Of a stretch of DNA of 64,000 nt, positions 1 through 11,638 are shown piece by piece (the first letter of the stretch is position 1; each line of letters begins with the position of its first letter). This stretch comes from Bugula neritina. Taxonomy: Eukaryota; Bryozoa; Gymnolaemata; Cheilostomatida; Bugulidae. Under the pieces are notes generated by a model. That model saw nothing but the letters and a program-made list of their open reading frames with translations. It ran no database searches and was not told where the DNA came from. The position numbers and the translations under genes were made by a program. The stretch covers positions 6,825,251 to 6,889,250 of the forward strand of contig OZ037773.1 in the NCBI GenBank assembly GCA_964035545.1. Direction: 5' to 3'.

Positions 1-957
1 CAATAATCTACAGTACCTCTTTTGTAAAACCTAATCTATAAATCTACTGTTTCCTTCATAAACTATTAGTTTTGATTCACTTTGGCTGCAAAATCAGCTA
101 TGCATTATGATGCCCACTTTGGTGCAACATTGCGTCTGCAAAATATTCAAATCAAGTTTTAGTCGCATGTTTAACTCCTGTATCTCATCATAGCCCTGTT
201 TCCATGCTGGTAACATTATGTTCCAATTGTTATTTTTAAAAGTGAAATTTATCTGTTTCAAGATAAGGGCATATGCAATGGGCACAATCAACAAATAGTA
301 ATGCTTTAATTTTTAGTTTTTTCAACAGTAGCATAGTGCGACAATTATAAAAATGCAAGTAACAATAATAACTACTAACTTGTTAATTTTGTTAACAAGG
401 AATTTATGAGTTATGCTTGACAATAATAAAACAATGAAAAAGACATTGTGTAATGACTCTGTGTAGTTTGATTCGCTCTGCCTCAGAATACGGATGCTTT
501 TATCTCTTATTCTGTAAACTATAGAATCGGTGTTCAAAGTAATTACTTATCTCAGTATCATACTTTGTGCTTTATTATATTTCTGTGACCTAACTATTGT
601 AAAGCCAGTGTTCTGCTTTACATTGTACTCGAATTCTCTCGTCTTGCAACATACTTCTTCAAATCATCAGGTTAGTCTAATCGGTATTCAATCAATTATC
701 TTGTTATTAGTTTGTGTTGCTTATGTACTATAATATATCTCTCTCAATTAACACTTCATATCAAATATGTTTCGAATATATGTTCCTCAACGTTTCACTG
801 CCTTGTTTTACACATTTTACTTGGCTTGTAAAATTCAAAACTGCTACGTATATCTGATTTGTTTGTAATGTTTTTGCATATGACTTTATACTATAACTTT
901 GTTTAAAAAAGAGTTTGCTTTCTATTTGTATTCATATATCAGTGTTTATTTTTTCAG
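1..957. other. 5' flank or first intron of the RhoGAP gene
   Basis: No gene could be supported here. Short open frames on both strands are hydrophobic and AT-driven, with no splice support. The stretch ends in a pyrimidine-rich acceptor (ttttttcag, AG at 956-957) directly before the first coding exon of the RhoGAP gene, so at least part of it is probably an intron behind an unseen 5' UTR exon. Confidence 0.5.
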
Positions 958-959
958 CC

Positions 960-3900
960 ATGAGTTTCTTTAGAAGACTATTCTCTAGAAGAAGTTCTGA
1001 AGCTGCTCCTGGTGAAAGTGCCAGCGCAACTATTGAAAAGTTTGTTTTAATTTCATATTAAATAAAACTTTGTATTATTTTATATACAAAAATACTCATA
1101 TATCTTATAGTTAACTCTAGATTCTGTTGCACAGTAGTGCAGTTTGAATTGAATCCTAGCAATAATTCAAGCAATCTGTTTATTCAGAAGAATGCTTGAG
1201 AATTATTGGCAATAAAATTGTAATATATGGCGTAGTAGAAGTAAAATAAACAAACATTTCAGAAAGCACACATGCAGAATAATGAACTTTATTTAGGATC
1301 GGTACTTAACATCTTATCACGTAGAACTGTCTTGCAAAATGTGTAGTATTTGTGATTTACAATTACAGCTTTAAAAATAAAATAATAAAAAGCTAATAGC
1401 CCTCTACTTTAAAAGTTGTCTACTCTTAACTGAAGCCTATGTAAACCAAGGAATTTTCGCAACTACATGTCAATGATGATCGTTATGCTCAACATTTTTT
1501 CCTATAATTTGCTATTACTATGTATACTTATGATGCATGCTTATGATGTACACTCAATGTGTTTCAGACTGACGTTTGGAGTTCCAGTTAAACGAGCTTT
1601 TAGGAATAATGAGATTCCAGTAATGCTTCTGGTATGTTATCTGCTCCTGTAAATTGATAAATAACATGGGACATAATCTTAATCTGTAGTCCAATAGATA
1701 TACTTACTATAAAGTGACACACTTGTCTGTTTAGCTTCTTTAAGTTTACCATTTCAAATTATTTTGTAGAATATCTTTATGCACATCGCAGCAGTTGGTA
1801 TTTCCCAAACCGGGGTTTTCCGGCAACCAGGTAGTGCTGGGGAAGTACGCAAGATGTCAGAATTGTTGTCTACAGGAAAAGAAGTTGATCTCCACAGCGT
1901 GTCCATTCACGCATTATGTTCAGTTGTCAAGGTAACTGATTAATTCCAAATTTCTGATTTTATAACTTCTTATTTTACTTCAGATGGTTTGAAAAATGAG
2001 TACAAAAGTTACACCTTTAAATTTAATTATTTAAATTAAACGAAACTAATAATATTTTGGCACAAATTATAAACTTGAATAAATATGATTCATGCAATTT
2101 ATCAGCTTATGTATGGGCGCTTTCGGATTCCCTACGCGTAGGGAATCCGAAAGCGCCCATATATTAATTACCATCAAGTAATAAAAGCATCCATCTGCTA
2201 TATACAGTTACGTGTCATTGCAGAAATACTTAACATCTAACTACTTCTTTAAAATTTCTTCTCTATTTCTTGCTGTTGAGTATGTATTCTATACATTCCA
2301 GAAGTTTCTCCTTGCTATACCAAATGGCCTCCTCGGGAAACAAACAGAGAAAAAATTTCTAAAAGTGGTGAAAATTCAAGGAGTAGCTGAAAAGAAGAAA
2401 ATGATTACCAAGTGAGTAAATTATGGGTTATTGTAGCAAATCTGAGAGTTGGCTTTAGTGTTGAGTGAAAGTTTCATTCAGTTAGAAGCTTTTTTACATA
2501 AATTCGCATAATAAATAATTTGATATAATATCCTATTATGTTAGTATATTGTTTTAAACATATTGGTATTTACACGAGAATATTTTTTTCAAAAAATTAC
2601 TTTTAAATTATTAATCTTATGTTGTTGTTCTTTCCATTCTCACAGACTTCTCTCGTCTCTCTCCAAGCCGGTCAGACAACTCCTGACACTGATGGTCGGA
2701 CTCGCATATCTTGTATGTGAACGTCAAAACCTGCCATTTGAAAGTTTGGCCAAGTCTATTTCGGGCTCTATCTTTGTGTAAGTGGCTGTTTCTTTAATCT
2801 AATAGTCTTTAATTATTTGTAAGTTAGTTTTTACTTATTCCTACTTTAGGCAAAGTAATTAGTAATATATAAAAATTTGTTAATGCATTTGGCTGCAACA
2901 AATATTCAAAATTATAGCTTGTTGTACTTGTATAGTACTAATTCAAACTTACAGCTATCTGTTACACTAAATCTTATAGCATTTCTAGAATAGAGTTAGC
3001 ATAATGCCAAGTTGTTTTATGTATATATATTTTGGATTTATATGGATTTAATGCATTCTTCAACAGAAACAGCAACAATGACCCCCATAAGATAAAGAAA
3101 GCTGTTGAAGTAATGGAGATTCTAATCTCCTTCTTTCCACTGTCCTCGGTGTTTGGGCTAAGTCACCATAACCAGTTTGCTGAGATAACAAAGACAGGAT
3201 CTGTGAAAGATAACGTCTATCAGATTAGTGCCTCGCGTAAGTAGAATTTAAAGTGTCTTCCAACATATTTAGCACTTGTATGATTATATTTGTATGCCAA
3301 GTTAAATTCTGCAGTCACTTTGAACATATGTAACAAGTGTATGGTTATATTTCCATGACAATTTACATTTTGAATTTTGCACAACCTTTTTGGGGTGTAT
3401 TGCTTGAAACTCAAATACTTTTTGCATAACTCATGTAATAATCAACATTTTGTTGAATCATATGAGTTGATGCTGACTTTGATATTTCTCCTAGTCTTTG
3501 GTCCCATAACCCAGATTCACATCTCATATGGTATATCTTCTTCTACAAGTACCAGTTACTCTGAATTACTTAAAACTGTTTTATAGAAAGAATTAAAATA
3601 GTATCTGTATTTTGGACATTGTTTATTACAGCTTGTGGTGATGGAATTGAGAAGCCCACTAAGGTAAGAAAATATTGTATTCGAAGTTTCTTTTGTGATC
3701 ATAATTTTCCACATATAGTTTGTTTATAATATAATCCAAATTTAATTTTGTCTGTAAAAAGATGAACTGCTTTTTGGCTTTCAATGGTACATTCTGTTTT
3801 AGTACTAGTTTGCTAATTTCAATCAGCCAGAACGGCTATTAAGTTATTTTGATGGAAATTATTTAGCCTCCTATTTCTTTGTGTGTTACAGTGTTTTGAT

Positions 3901-4760
3901 TTACTAAATATTTGTTATATTAAAATAATACTTATATTGGCTGCAGCATTTGCAAAGGCTTGAATACTATTCTATTTTGCTATATTCTAATGCATTTCAT
4001 TAACAATACTTTGTCTTTTTAATGTTTAAATTTTCACTTTATTTGAGAATCAAAATTTAAGTGCATGAAATTGAAGTTAAATAATCCCAAATGCATTTTT
4101 TACACAGCCTACACTACCATTTCCTGAGTTTATAAAGTTGTACAATGAGGAGGCGGAGAAATTAATGATGCGAAGTTTAGAGCGACTGAGAAAAGTATGT
4201 TATGTGTCTATGAATGAGTCTCTGTTCAGCTTTCTGGTGTCATAACTATTGTATATGTCTTGTTTTTTATATTTCTTTCTTTTTTTTAAAGTTTATGTTT
4301 AAATATAGCTTTTAGCTTTACTTATATAACAGAATTATATTTTAGTTCTGCCTTTTTCTATCTTTCTTCATTATTATGTCAGCTGTAACCTTATCTTCTT
4401 GCATAACTCTAGACTCCAACTTCTGCTTACTTTTCCACTCTATTCTATGTTCTACTCTGTTTCTTCATGTTATTCTAGAGATCCGAATGGTTCCTCGATC
4501 CCACTGATAAATTTTCTTTGCTATATCAGCAAATAGTAATAAAAGTAACCACCAGCTCTGATATTCTACCATGCGATCCTCCTAAACCAACCACCATCTC
4601 TGCCTCATCTTTTCTCTTAGAGAAATATCCACCACCTCCGTATCCATTTGCTCTTACCACAACCAACTCTGAACCTGTACTTCCTTCCTATTTACAATTC
4701 ACATTTCCTGCTGATTTCCATGGTCCAACTAGAACTACTTCTGCACCAAGCTGCTTCTGA
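960..4760 (+). CDS. RhoGAP-domain protein, nine coding exons
   Basis: Predicted GTPase-activating protein for a Rho-family GTPase, about 372 residues. Coding exons: 960-1039, 1568-1631, 1770-1931, 2302-2411, 2646-2777, 3067-3236, 3632-3663, 4108-4194, 4479-4760; phases agree across every junction. The RhoGAP domain runs from about residue 29 (FGVPVKRAF) and has the arginine-finger motif GVFRQPG with Arg66, then KKFLLAIPNGLLG and ESLAKSISGSIF, which match the later conserved blocks of the fold. That pattern resembles the TAGAP/ARHGAP20 type, but I cannot place it firmly. The tail is basic, then proline-rich (KYPPPPYP), ending TSAPSCF. The Met start lies three bases after an acceptor, in MSFFRRLFSRRSS. 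The exon 1 donor (AA|gtttgt) is weak. For exon 4 I chose the inner acceptor at 2301, because an in-frame upstream one at 2223 would add 26 residues that break the domain. The 3' half is duplicated downstream as a pseudogene. Confidence 0.8.
2112..2161. repeat. 50-bp perfect palindrome with no spacer
   Basis: Two 25-base arms meet at TACG|CGTA (centre 2136/2137) and are exact reverse complements. It lies in intron 3 of the RhoGAP gene and is much richer in G+C than its surroundings. The arms begin TATGGGCGCTTTCGG. No second copy was seen in the window. Confidence 0.95.
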
Positions 4761-7052
4761 CATTCTCTCTCTCATTATTGTGCTCTGTGCATTCTGTTTA
4801 ATAAGGCATCAAAACGTATAATTACCTTAAATTTCTTTCTGATATTTAAGTTATAGTTTAGCTAAAGCAACACCAATTGACATTCTTTAGTTATAATGAT
4901 TGTCATGTTCTCTAAACATAATCTTTTTGTCCTGTCACTTTATAACCTCAGTTCTTATTCCTTAATTGTTTAGAAACTTAATTTCTTTTTAGACTAGAAT
5001 ATTTTATGACTTTGTTCTATCACAAAGTTGGTATATAATTATAATCTTCTTAATTTTTAGCGTCATACTATTATAGCTAAAGCTGATAAATTTATTTATT
5101 ACTTATTAAATTTTATTTGTGTATGTTATATTTCATCACACAAAAGTTATATCACTACTTCAATAAATATTTTGTTCGTTAAAATACACTTTACATGGCT
5201 ATTTTTAACTTGCTATTCACAACATTAAAAATGTGATCATTTTATTGCAGATTGATTTAATTTATTCTAGGCTTTATATATCAATAATCCACAATTTAAA
5301 CAGCAACTCAATGTCCATGCAACCTTTACTACATTTCTCTGTTTTACATGAACATTTGGGGAACCTTTGATAATTCAAATAGTGTCAGAAAGCAACTAAA
5401 CTTTCATTGGTTTTTAAGTTGTGTTTCCTTTAAATTCAGTTTCAAATAGTCGCAGCTCTCTTCATTGTGGCCCAGCTTCTTGTGTTATAATTGCAGAGGC
5501 GTTGCTTCATCTTGATTACATTTGCACGCCTTAAATATAAATATTAATGGTACTCTAACATATAAGTGAAATACAATAATGAAACTTGATCAGTTTTGGA
5601 GTTGTGTTGCCTTCCTAAAGCTAATGATCAACAGTTATTTATTTAATTCTACCATGAGTTATTGTTCTAAAATCTAAAATGCCACTTTATTTTCAATTAT
5701 ATACAAGATATTTTTGTAATGATAGAGGGGTAAACTGCAATGCAAAACTCCACTTCCCTGTGTATAATTCTTCAATTTAAATAAAAGACTATCTAAATAC
5801 CTCTGTATACTGGCTTATAAAGGTAACATCGTAGCTAACATTTTTATATGAATGAAACGCTCAATAGCACATATAGAAGCAAATGCGTCAGGGTAGCCAA
5901 ATTGATTCATGGGCACTCATGGAAAGGGCATGTCACTACGGTTTTTAAAAGCCATCAAAAGTTTATCACGATCACAGTTGGAAAGCAATTAATATTCTTT
6001 TTCACAGTTGCAAACACCAGAAAAGGAAATTCTATCGATATTTACTTCAATTGATTTTTCAAAGTCATCTTGGCTTTAAAAAAGTCTTTTTAATTCTATA
6101 TAATGTATTATTTTAAGTTTCATAGGTACACATTTACATAGTGTAAATAAATTTCAAATACTTTGTTTACCATGATCATATTTCTTTTAATCTGAAACAT
6201 TCATCGATAAAGATTTGTAGTTGATTGTCTTTACATCAAATAGAACTGCTTGGAAATTGTGGCAAAATATCTGGTAGCCAAATCTATTACATGCAAATTT
6301 TGCATCATTTGTGATAAACTCTACTTTGCAGTTGCATGTGCAGTTGCCACCCCTCTTTGAACACGGCTGTATAAGAGACAACAATTCCAGAAGGGCTGCT
6401 GCAAAATAATGAAGGCTGTGTCATTGTCTTTTGATGGAGGAAACTGTTTGAATAGTTGCTATTAATTTTTGTGAAAAGCACTAGATGGAAAGGGCTTTTT
6501 ATAGCAGGCTAACAGTTTATTCTAATGTGGCACAGAAGCAATTATAACTGGATGCTCTTCCGGGCATCACCAATGGTGTTTGGGCTTAAACTACTGACCT
6601 TGTGTTTACTAGGTCAGCTTTCTATAACTACTACACCATGACTGCTCACCAGCTCTTTACAAGAATCATAATATTGCAATACTGTTTAAGATCAGGCCAA
6701 TCCAGATTGAAAAGCTTTCATTCTAGTTTTCTTTATAATATAATTACACCTCCTCACTTAGCTTTAAGTAATGTAATATATTTCTGTTTGCAGCAGCTGC
6801 CACAGAAAATTTGTATTGTCAAACTATTTCACTGGAAGGGAGAAAAAAAAATCTAGCAAGTTTTAGCATAATTAATATAGCATTAATTTTGTGCAATGTT
6901 AATCAACAAAGCTTCACACGTTCCTTGTCACTTTTGAGTTTAGGAAGTAAACAGCTATTCATCATTTTCCCACTAGGAAAAACTGAACCGGAACTTCAAG
7001 AAAAAACTCCACCTATAAAATTTACATACATAACATTAGCTAGATAGAGCAG
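4761..7052. other. 3' flank of RhoGAP and upstream region of gene B1
   Basis: No coding gene seen. An AATAAA lies near 5162. A related flank is present in the second unit (about 11640-14100), diverged by many substitutions and indels, as expected of neutral sequence. It contains a minus-strand SINE-like copy (6500-6648) and ends at the B1 TATA box. Confidence 0.5.
6500..6648 (-). repeat. SINE-A copy (tRNA-derived, decayed)
   Basis: Read on the minus strand it begins GAGCAGTCATGGTGTAGTAG and continues through a tRNA-like head into the body block GGAAGAGCATCCAGTTATAA followed by TTGCTTCTGTGCCAC. The same body occurs at 56421-56620, and decayed versions at 13560-13703, 17765-17965 and 22230-22435. 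The 56.4-kb copy has the clearest B-box. Confidence 0.6.
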
Positions 7053-7060
7053 TATATAAT
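7053..7060 (+). promoter_or_regulatory. TATA box of gene B1
   Basis: TATATAAT sits 73 bases before the B1 ATG. The block is retained almost unchanged at 14104-14110 before B2, while more distal flanks have diverged. With a start site about 30 bases downstream, the 5' UTR would be roughly 45-50 bases with no intron. Confidence 0.6.
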
Positions 7061-7132
7061 TCAGAGTACGCAGGTCTTGCAAGTGAGACTGATAGGTGAA
7101 GGAGAAAAAGAGGGTGATCACCATACACCACC

Positions 7133-8405
7133 ATGCGTCAGCTAGTTGTATTTTCCATACTAGTCTTACTCACTATTTTCTTTAGTGAGAGTAAATCTTC
7201 TAGCGCCAACTTGAACCTGCAGGTAAGTTTTTTAGATTGATTGTATGTTTTAAAAATTAGCTTCATTTTCACACGGATAAATTCACCAAATAAGTAAAAT
7301 ATAGCTATTAAAATTGTGTCAATCTTTAGTAATTAATACAGGCTTGAATAAAATATAAGCATTTGCCTACTACAACCTTTGAAACCTTCTTGATTGCATT
7401 TTTTACTGATTGAGTTGTGACTACAGATTAAAGTAAGTGGTCATAGCAATCGGTATCTTTAGAATCGACAAACTTTGAGGTCTGCGAGATCTTGGAGGAG
7501 ACCTACCAGATGTAGATACACCAGGTATGGACCAAGCAGCTGTAGGCCAGCACAACCTTGGGGACCAAGGCCACACCAGCCAGCACCAACTATGGGCCCT
7601 GTTGTTGGCCCACCTTTAGAACCAGCTCCAGGTCCAGATCCAACGGCAGCTCCTGGCTTAGAAAATGGGATCATTAGAGAGGTATCTTATCCTTTTATAT
7701 TTTGAATAAGATTAATAAAAAGGTGATCAAAACTGATTTAGGTTCATAGAGGTGTAGCTCCAACAGACATGTTGTTGGTAAGTTTCTATCTTCTTGAAAA
7801 GTTTTATTTAATGTCATTTAACTTTCATAGCTTAAATCTATTTTCAGGTTTCCACAGTGCAATGCGTTGATACAACTCCTCAAGGTCCTACTGCTGGCGC
7901 ACCTGGAGGAAGTTCGTGCAGATACGTCTTTCGAGTAGTCTGCAGCGGAAGGAGGAAAAAAAGATCTGCAGTACACCACCGCAGTTCTCATAATAGTTAC
8001 AGGGGAGTAACTGGTCCAGATGGGCTATCTTTTAGCCCAGGAGCACCAAGGCATCCAGGTACTCCGCTAGCACCAGGAGCACCAAGACATCCAGGTACTC
8101 CGCTAGCACCAGGAACACCAAGACCACCGGGCACTCCGATAGCACCAGGAACACCAAGACCACCGGGCACCACGATAGCACCAGGAACACCAAGACCACC
8201 AGGAACACCAAAACCTCCACCTGGATCTTCTGGTAACAGATTTCCAAGTTTACCAGATAACTTTGTGTGTGATACAGCTGGTCTACCTTTGCCTGATCAA
8301 ACAGAGCCTCCTGCTCCATCCCCACCTCCTACTCAACCACCTGGAGGTGGAGAGCCTGGAGTACCTGGGGGTAGATGTCCAGTTGTACCAGATGTAATTT
8401 GTTGA
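7133..8405 (+). CDS. Gene B1: secreted proline-rich precursor with PGTP repeats
   Basis: Unrecognised family; about 288 residues from three exons with phase-0 introns: 7133-7222, 7463-7681, 7848-8405. Exon 1 is a signal peptide ([20 protein letters not shown]). Exon 2 is basic and Cys/Pro-rich ([17 protein letters not shown]). Exon 3 has CVDTTP, the motif CRYVFRVVC, a furin-like site RRKKR|S, about five imperfect 12-residue repeats of the type [12 protein letters not shown], then [10 protein letters not shown] and the C-terminal motif CPVVPDVIC directly before the stop. An AATAAA is at 8519-8524. An optional in-frame 36-base exon (7742-7777) has good AG and GT borders but is lost in B2. The exon 2 acceptor is displaced 36 bases downstream of the position used in gene C, because an in-frame TAG lies between. 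Paralogous to B2, C, D and F. I infer a secreted, proteolytically processed structural or peptide precursor; the role is unknown. Confidence 0.75.
8035..8215 (+). repeat. 36-bp coding minisatellite in B1
   Basis: About five imperfect 36-base units encode a 12-residue period ([12 protein letters not shown] and variants). B2 has more units at 15087-15320, so copy number has changed since the duplication. Confidence 0.8.
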
Positions 8406-9440
8406 GACTTATTCTCCATATCGCTTGTTTCACAAGACTGAAGTGATCATTGTAAAAGTATGTTTTTAAATCAAATATTATTACAATCTTTCTACTAATC
8501 AAGACTGCAACATACAAGAATAAAATTACCAAAATTTTAATTATTTTCGTGTACTTTTAAAACATTGTATTGAGAGACAAGCAAATAATGTATAAAAAAT
8601 TCAATTTGGTGAATGCATATATAAATATAAAAATTGAATAAATAAATCCCATAAAAATTGGACAGTTTTAACATTATTTAAATCTTCTTATTTGGACAGA
8701 TAGATAAATTATAATTATATAGTAATAATTTTTTGGATATTTAAAAAATACAAGCGCAGGTTTTTCTACTATTTAACTACATAACAAATCCATTGTTTCT
8801 TGCAATGCAAATCTCTTGCTTTTAGTTTCAGCTTAATTTGTACCAACTCACTTGCAACTTGAAACCGTGAATAAAGGAAGGCGTGCAGCTGTGAACTATA
8901 GTTCACAATCTAGTCACTCTAGTCAATAACAAAAAGCTTTGGTAAAAACAGCCATTGCTTTGTACATATAAGTAAAGCACATTAATCATATTATAAAGTC
9001 TATTTCTAGCTGACACTATTTAAATTTTGTGGCTTCGCATTTAGCAACACCCACATTTAATTTTACATCAAACATGACTCACTTCCACAAGTATGGTAAG
9101 TTTTCGCTTTAAAGACAAAAATATAGCATAGAAGATATTATTTCAAGCTGTAGGTATATTTCTTTATAAATCTCTTTATATTCATCTAAATTAATTAGGC
9201 AAAGCCGTGCAATATGCATCCAAAGACATACTACAGTTTATATCATATTTCAGTGTAAAAAATATGCCTGCTTTCTTTCTTTGTGGCTAGGACTTTTGAA
9301 TGTCTTTGAGTAGTTCTATACAGAGCAAATAAAATAGCGCAGTGAATCAGAATTTTGTTTTAAAGTGTTTGACTGTAGCATATTATAATTTAGTTGCTGA
9401 GAATTACAATCTAGCATATTTGATGACCGACTTGGCATTA
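8406..9440. other. 3' flank of gene B1
   Basis: Contains the B1 polyadenylation signal; otherwise AT-rich and non-coding. It aligns with 15522-16587 and ends at the duplication junction. Confidence 0.5.
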
Positions 9441-9942
9441 TTTACATTTTTAATTTTGCATAACCTTTTTGGAGTGTATTGCTTGAAACTCAAATACTTT
9501 TTGCATAACTCATGTAATAATTAAGATTTTGTTGAATCATATGAGTTGATGCTGACTCTAATATTTCTCATAATCTTTGGCCCCATAACCTAGCTTCACA
9601 TCTCATACAGTATAAGTTTAGAAGAAATGAAAATAATATCTGGAATTTGAACATTTTTATTACAGCTTGTGGTGATGAAATTGATAAACCCACTAAGGTA
9701 AGGAAATATTGTATTCAAAGTTTTTCTTGTTTGTAATTATAAATGTCAACATATAGTATGTTCACAATATAATCCAAATTTAACTTTTACTTTAAAAAAA
9801 GAAATTATTTTAGTCTTTCAACAGTGCAATTCATTTTCTAGAGTGATAAAAAATTGTGCATTGCACTCAGCTGAAATTGTGTTATTGAGATAATTATGAT
9901 GATGTAAATTATGTGTGGGTCATTCAGCTACCTTATGGTTGT

Positions 9943-10166
9943 GGACCGTTACGGTTTTTTCATGACGGTCCGCACTCCTAATAAGCTAAATAAATAAAAA
10001 AACATGGGAAATCAAGCAAAATTAAAAAGAACCTTAATTATTTCGTGTATTTATTGGTGTTTTACTAGCTTTGGGCAAAAAGCCATGTTCATTACCATTT
10101 AAATTGTGAAAAATAGCTAAAAACTGGAGATTTCAGTGTGTACTAAATTAAGTAAAATGACCCGTG
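9943..10166 (+). repeat. Dispersed repeat with hairpin head (copy 1)
   Basis: Begins with an imperfect hairpin (9943-9971, GGACCGTTACGG, six-T loop, then GACGGTCC) followed by about 190 bases closely matching 55278-55482, e.g. aaaaacatgggaaat and tgtatttattggtgtttt. It is absent from the matching intron in unit 1, so it inserted after the duplication or was deleted there. A non-autonomous DNA element is likely; the type is unresolved. Confidence 0.75.
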
Positions 10167-10890
10167 TGCTTTTTAATTGATTGGCTTTTGTGCTCTTTTA
10201 GCTTATCAATTATGTTTTATATGGAATTATCACTTCATGGTTTACAAACTTACGAATTGGTTGCCGTTGGTAAAAACCTAGACATTATCTTATTTGTGGA
10301 TTTACTGTCTAGCATACAATAGATATGACAATAAAACACAGTACTTGGAGCAGTTGATATGATCATGCGTACTTCATTAAAAGAAGGTGTATCTTTATTA
10401 ATGTTTAACTTTTCACATTATTTGAACATCAAACTCTGTTTAATACATGCAATTTTGTTGTTTAATAATCTGAAGGCATTCTTTACACAGCCTACACTAC
10501 CATTTCCTGAGTTTATAAAGCTGTACAATAAGGCTAGGCGGAGAAATTGATGATGCGAAGTTTAGATCGACTGAGAAAAGTATGTTATGTGTCTATGAAT
10601 GAGTCTCTATTCAGCTTTCTAGTGTCATAACTATTGTATATGTCTTGTTTTTGTTTTGTTATATTATCTTTGTTCTTTTCTTTTAAAACTAACTTTTAAA
10701 CTTGTTTAAAATTTATGTTTTTATGTAGCTTTTAGCTTCGTTTATCTAACAGAATTTTATTTAATAATAGATTTTACTGCTGCCTTTTTCTATATTTATT
10801 ATATGTAACCTTGTCTTCTCGTGTAACTCTATAGTTTTACTTCTGTTTACTCTTCTAGTCTGTTCTATGTTGTACTCTGTTTCTTCATAT

Positions 10891-11344
10891 TGTTGTAGTT
10901 TTGTGGACTACTACCAGTGCGGTTTATTGTGTGCTGAACTACTGAATCATAACCTAATTACGAGGTTAGCGAAGAGAATAGTTGCGTCATAATAGTAACT
11001 ATATTTCGAATCTAATTATACAAGGAAAAATACAAACAGTAGTAAAAGAGTGCACACATAGAGAATCAGTTATACAAGCGACTAGTTTATCATATACATG
11101 TAGCTATCATGAGACTGAGGCTGGGCGCCGGCAGGCGCTACTTATAAATGGAGGGTTTAATCTGATTGGCCGGTGGGGTTCCGGCGGTGGTGACCGTAAT
11201 GAGTAGTGCGGTACCGCATATCCATGCCGCAGAAGTGCGGAATTTTAGAATGTTAGACTGAGCATAGCATGTAGAGTTATCGTACCTTAAAAATATAACA
11301 TAATACAACGGTCGGGGGAAATAATACTTCTCACAGTCATTACA
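10891..11344 (+). mobile_element. Solo-LTR-like insertion, 454 bp
   Basis: Interrupts the last intron of the RhoGAP pseudogene; unit 1 lacks it. It starts TGTTGTAGTTTTGTGG, ends CACAGTCATTACA (TG...CA termini) and is flanked by ATAT on both sides (10887-10890 and 11345-11348), a possible 4-base target duplication. Its middle is much richer in G+C than the surroundings and contains CTTATAAATGG, a TATA-like promoter motif. No internal retrotransposon genes are present. Confidence 0.65.
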
Positions 11345-11638
11345 ATATTCTTCTAGAGATCCGAATGGTTCCTTGATCCGACTGATAAATTTTCATCAAT
11401 TTATCAGCAAATAGTAGTAAAAGTGACCACCAGTTTTGATATTTTACCATAAAATCCTCCTAAACCAGCCACCATCTCTGCCTCATTTCCTCTCTTAAAG
11501 AAATATTTACCTTCTCCGTATCCATTTGCTCTTACCACAACCAACTCTGAACCTGTACTTCCTTTGTATCTACAATTTACATTTCCTGCTGATTTCCATG
11601 ATCTAACCAGAGCTACTTTTGCACCAAGCTGCTTCTAA

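Larger units (their letters stand above)
3361..9440 (+). repeat. Tandem duplication, unit 1 (RhoGAP 3' half + gene B1)
   Basis: This segment aligns in order with 9441-16587. Matching landmarks are the intron text around 3365-3475 versus 9445-9555, the last three RhoGAP exons, the AT-rich 3' flank, a SINE-like copy, gene B1/B2, and the flank ending in ttggcattat. The left edge is where similarity to 9441 starts in RhoGAP intron 6. The right edge is the point where unit 2 begins. Confidence 0.85.
9666..11638 (+). pseudogene. RhoGAP 3'-half pseudogene
   Basis: Copies of the last three RhoGAP exons at 9666-9697, 10491-10579 and 11357-11638. The middle one is 89 bases against 87 in the parent, and the 2-base gain gives TGA stops in the shifted frame. 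The last one has TAA at 11450-11452 where the parent has TGC GAT. It has no first six exons and no start, so it arose dead on arrival by partial gene duplication. Splice borders are still recognisable. Confidence 0.9.

Noticed and set aside
2224-2301. Longer RhoGAP exon 4 from the acceptor at 2223
   Set aside because: In frame, but it inserts 26 residues between SVVK and KFLLAIPNGLLG, which join directly in RhoGAP domains; the inner acceptor tacattccag is good.
7459-7674. Gly-rich minus-strand open frame opposite B1 exon 2 (and 14509-14718 opposite B2)
   Set aside because: Mirror of the proline-rich sense exon; the sense frame has matching splice sites and family resemblance.
8032-8325. 97-codon minus-strand open frame rich in Leu/Val
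   Set aside because: Antisense of the B1 PGTP repeat; the repeat lacks reverse-strand stops. The same applies to 15076-15456 under B2 and 18632-18841 under C.
10982-11206. 74-codon open frame
   Set aside because: Inside the solo-LTR-like insert; no homology and no gene context.
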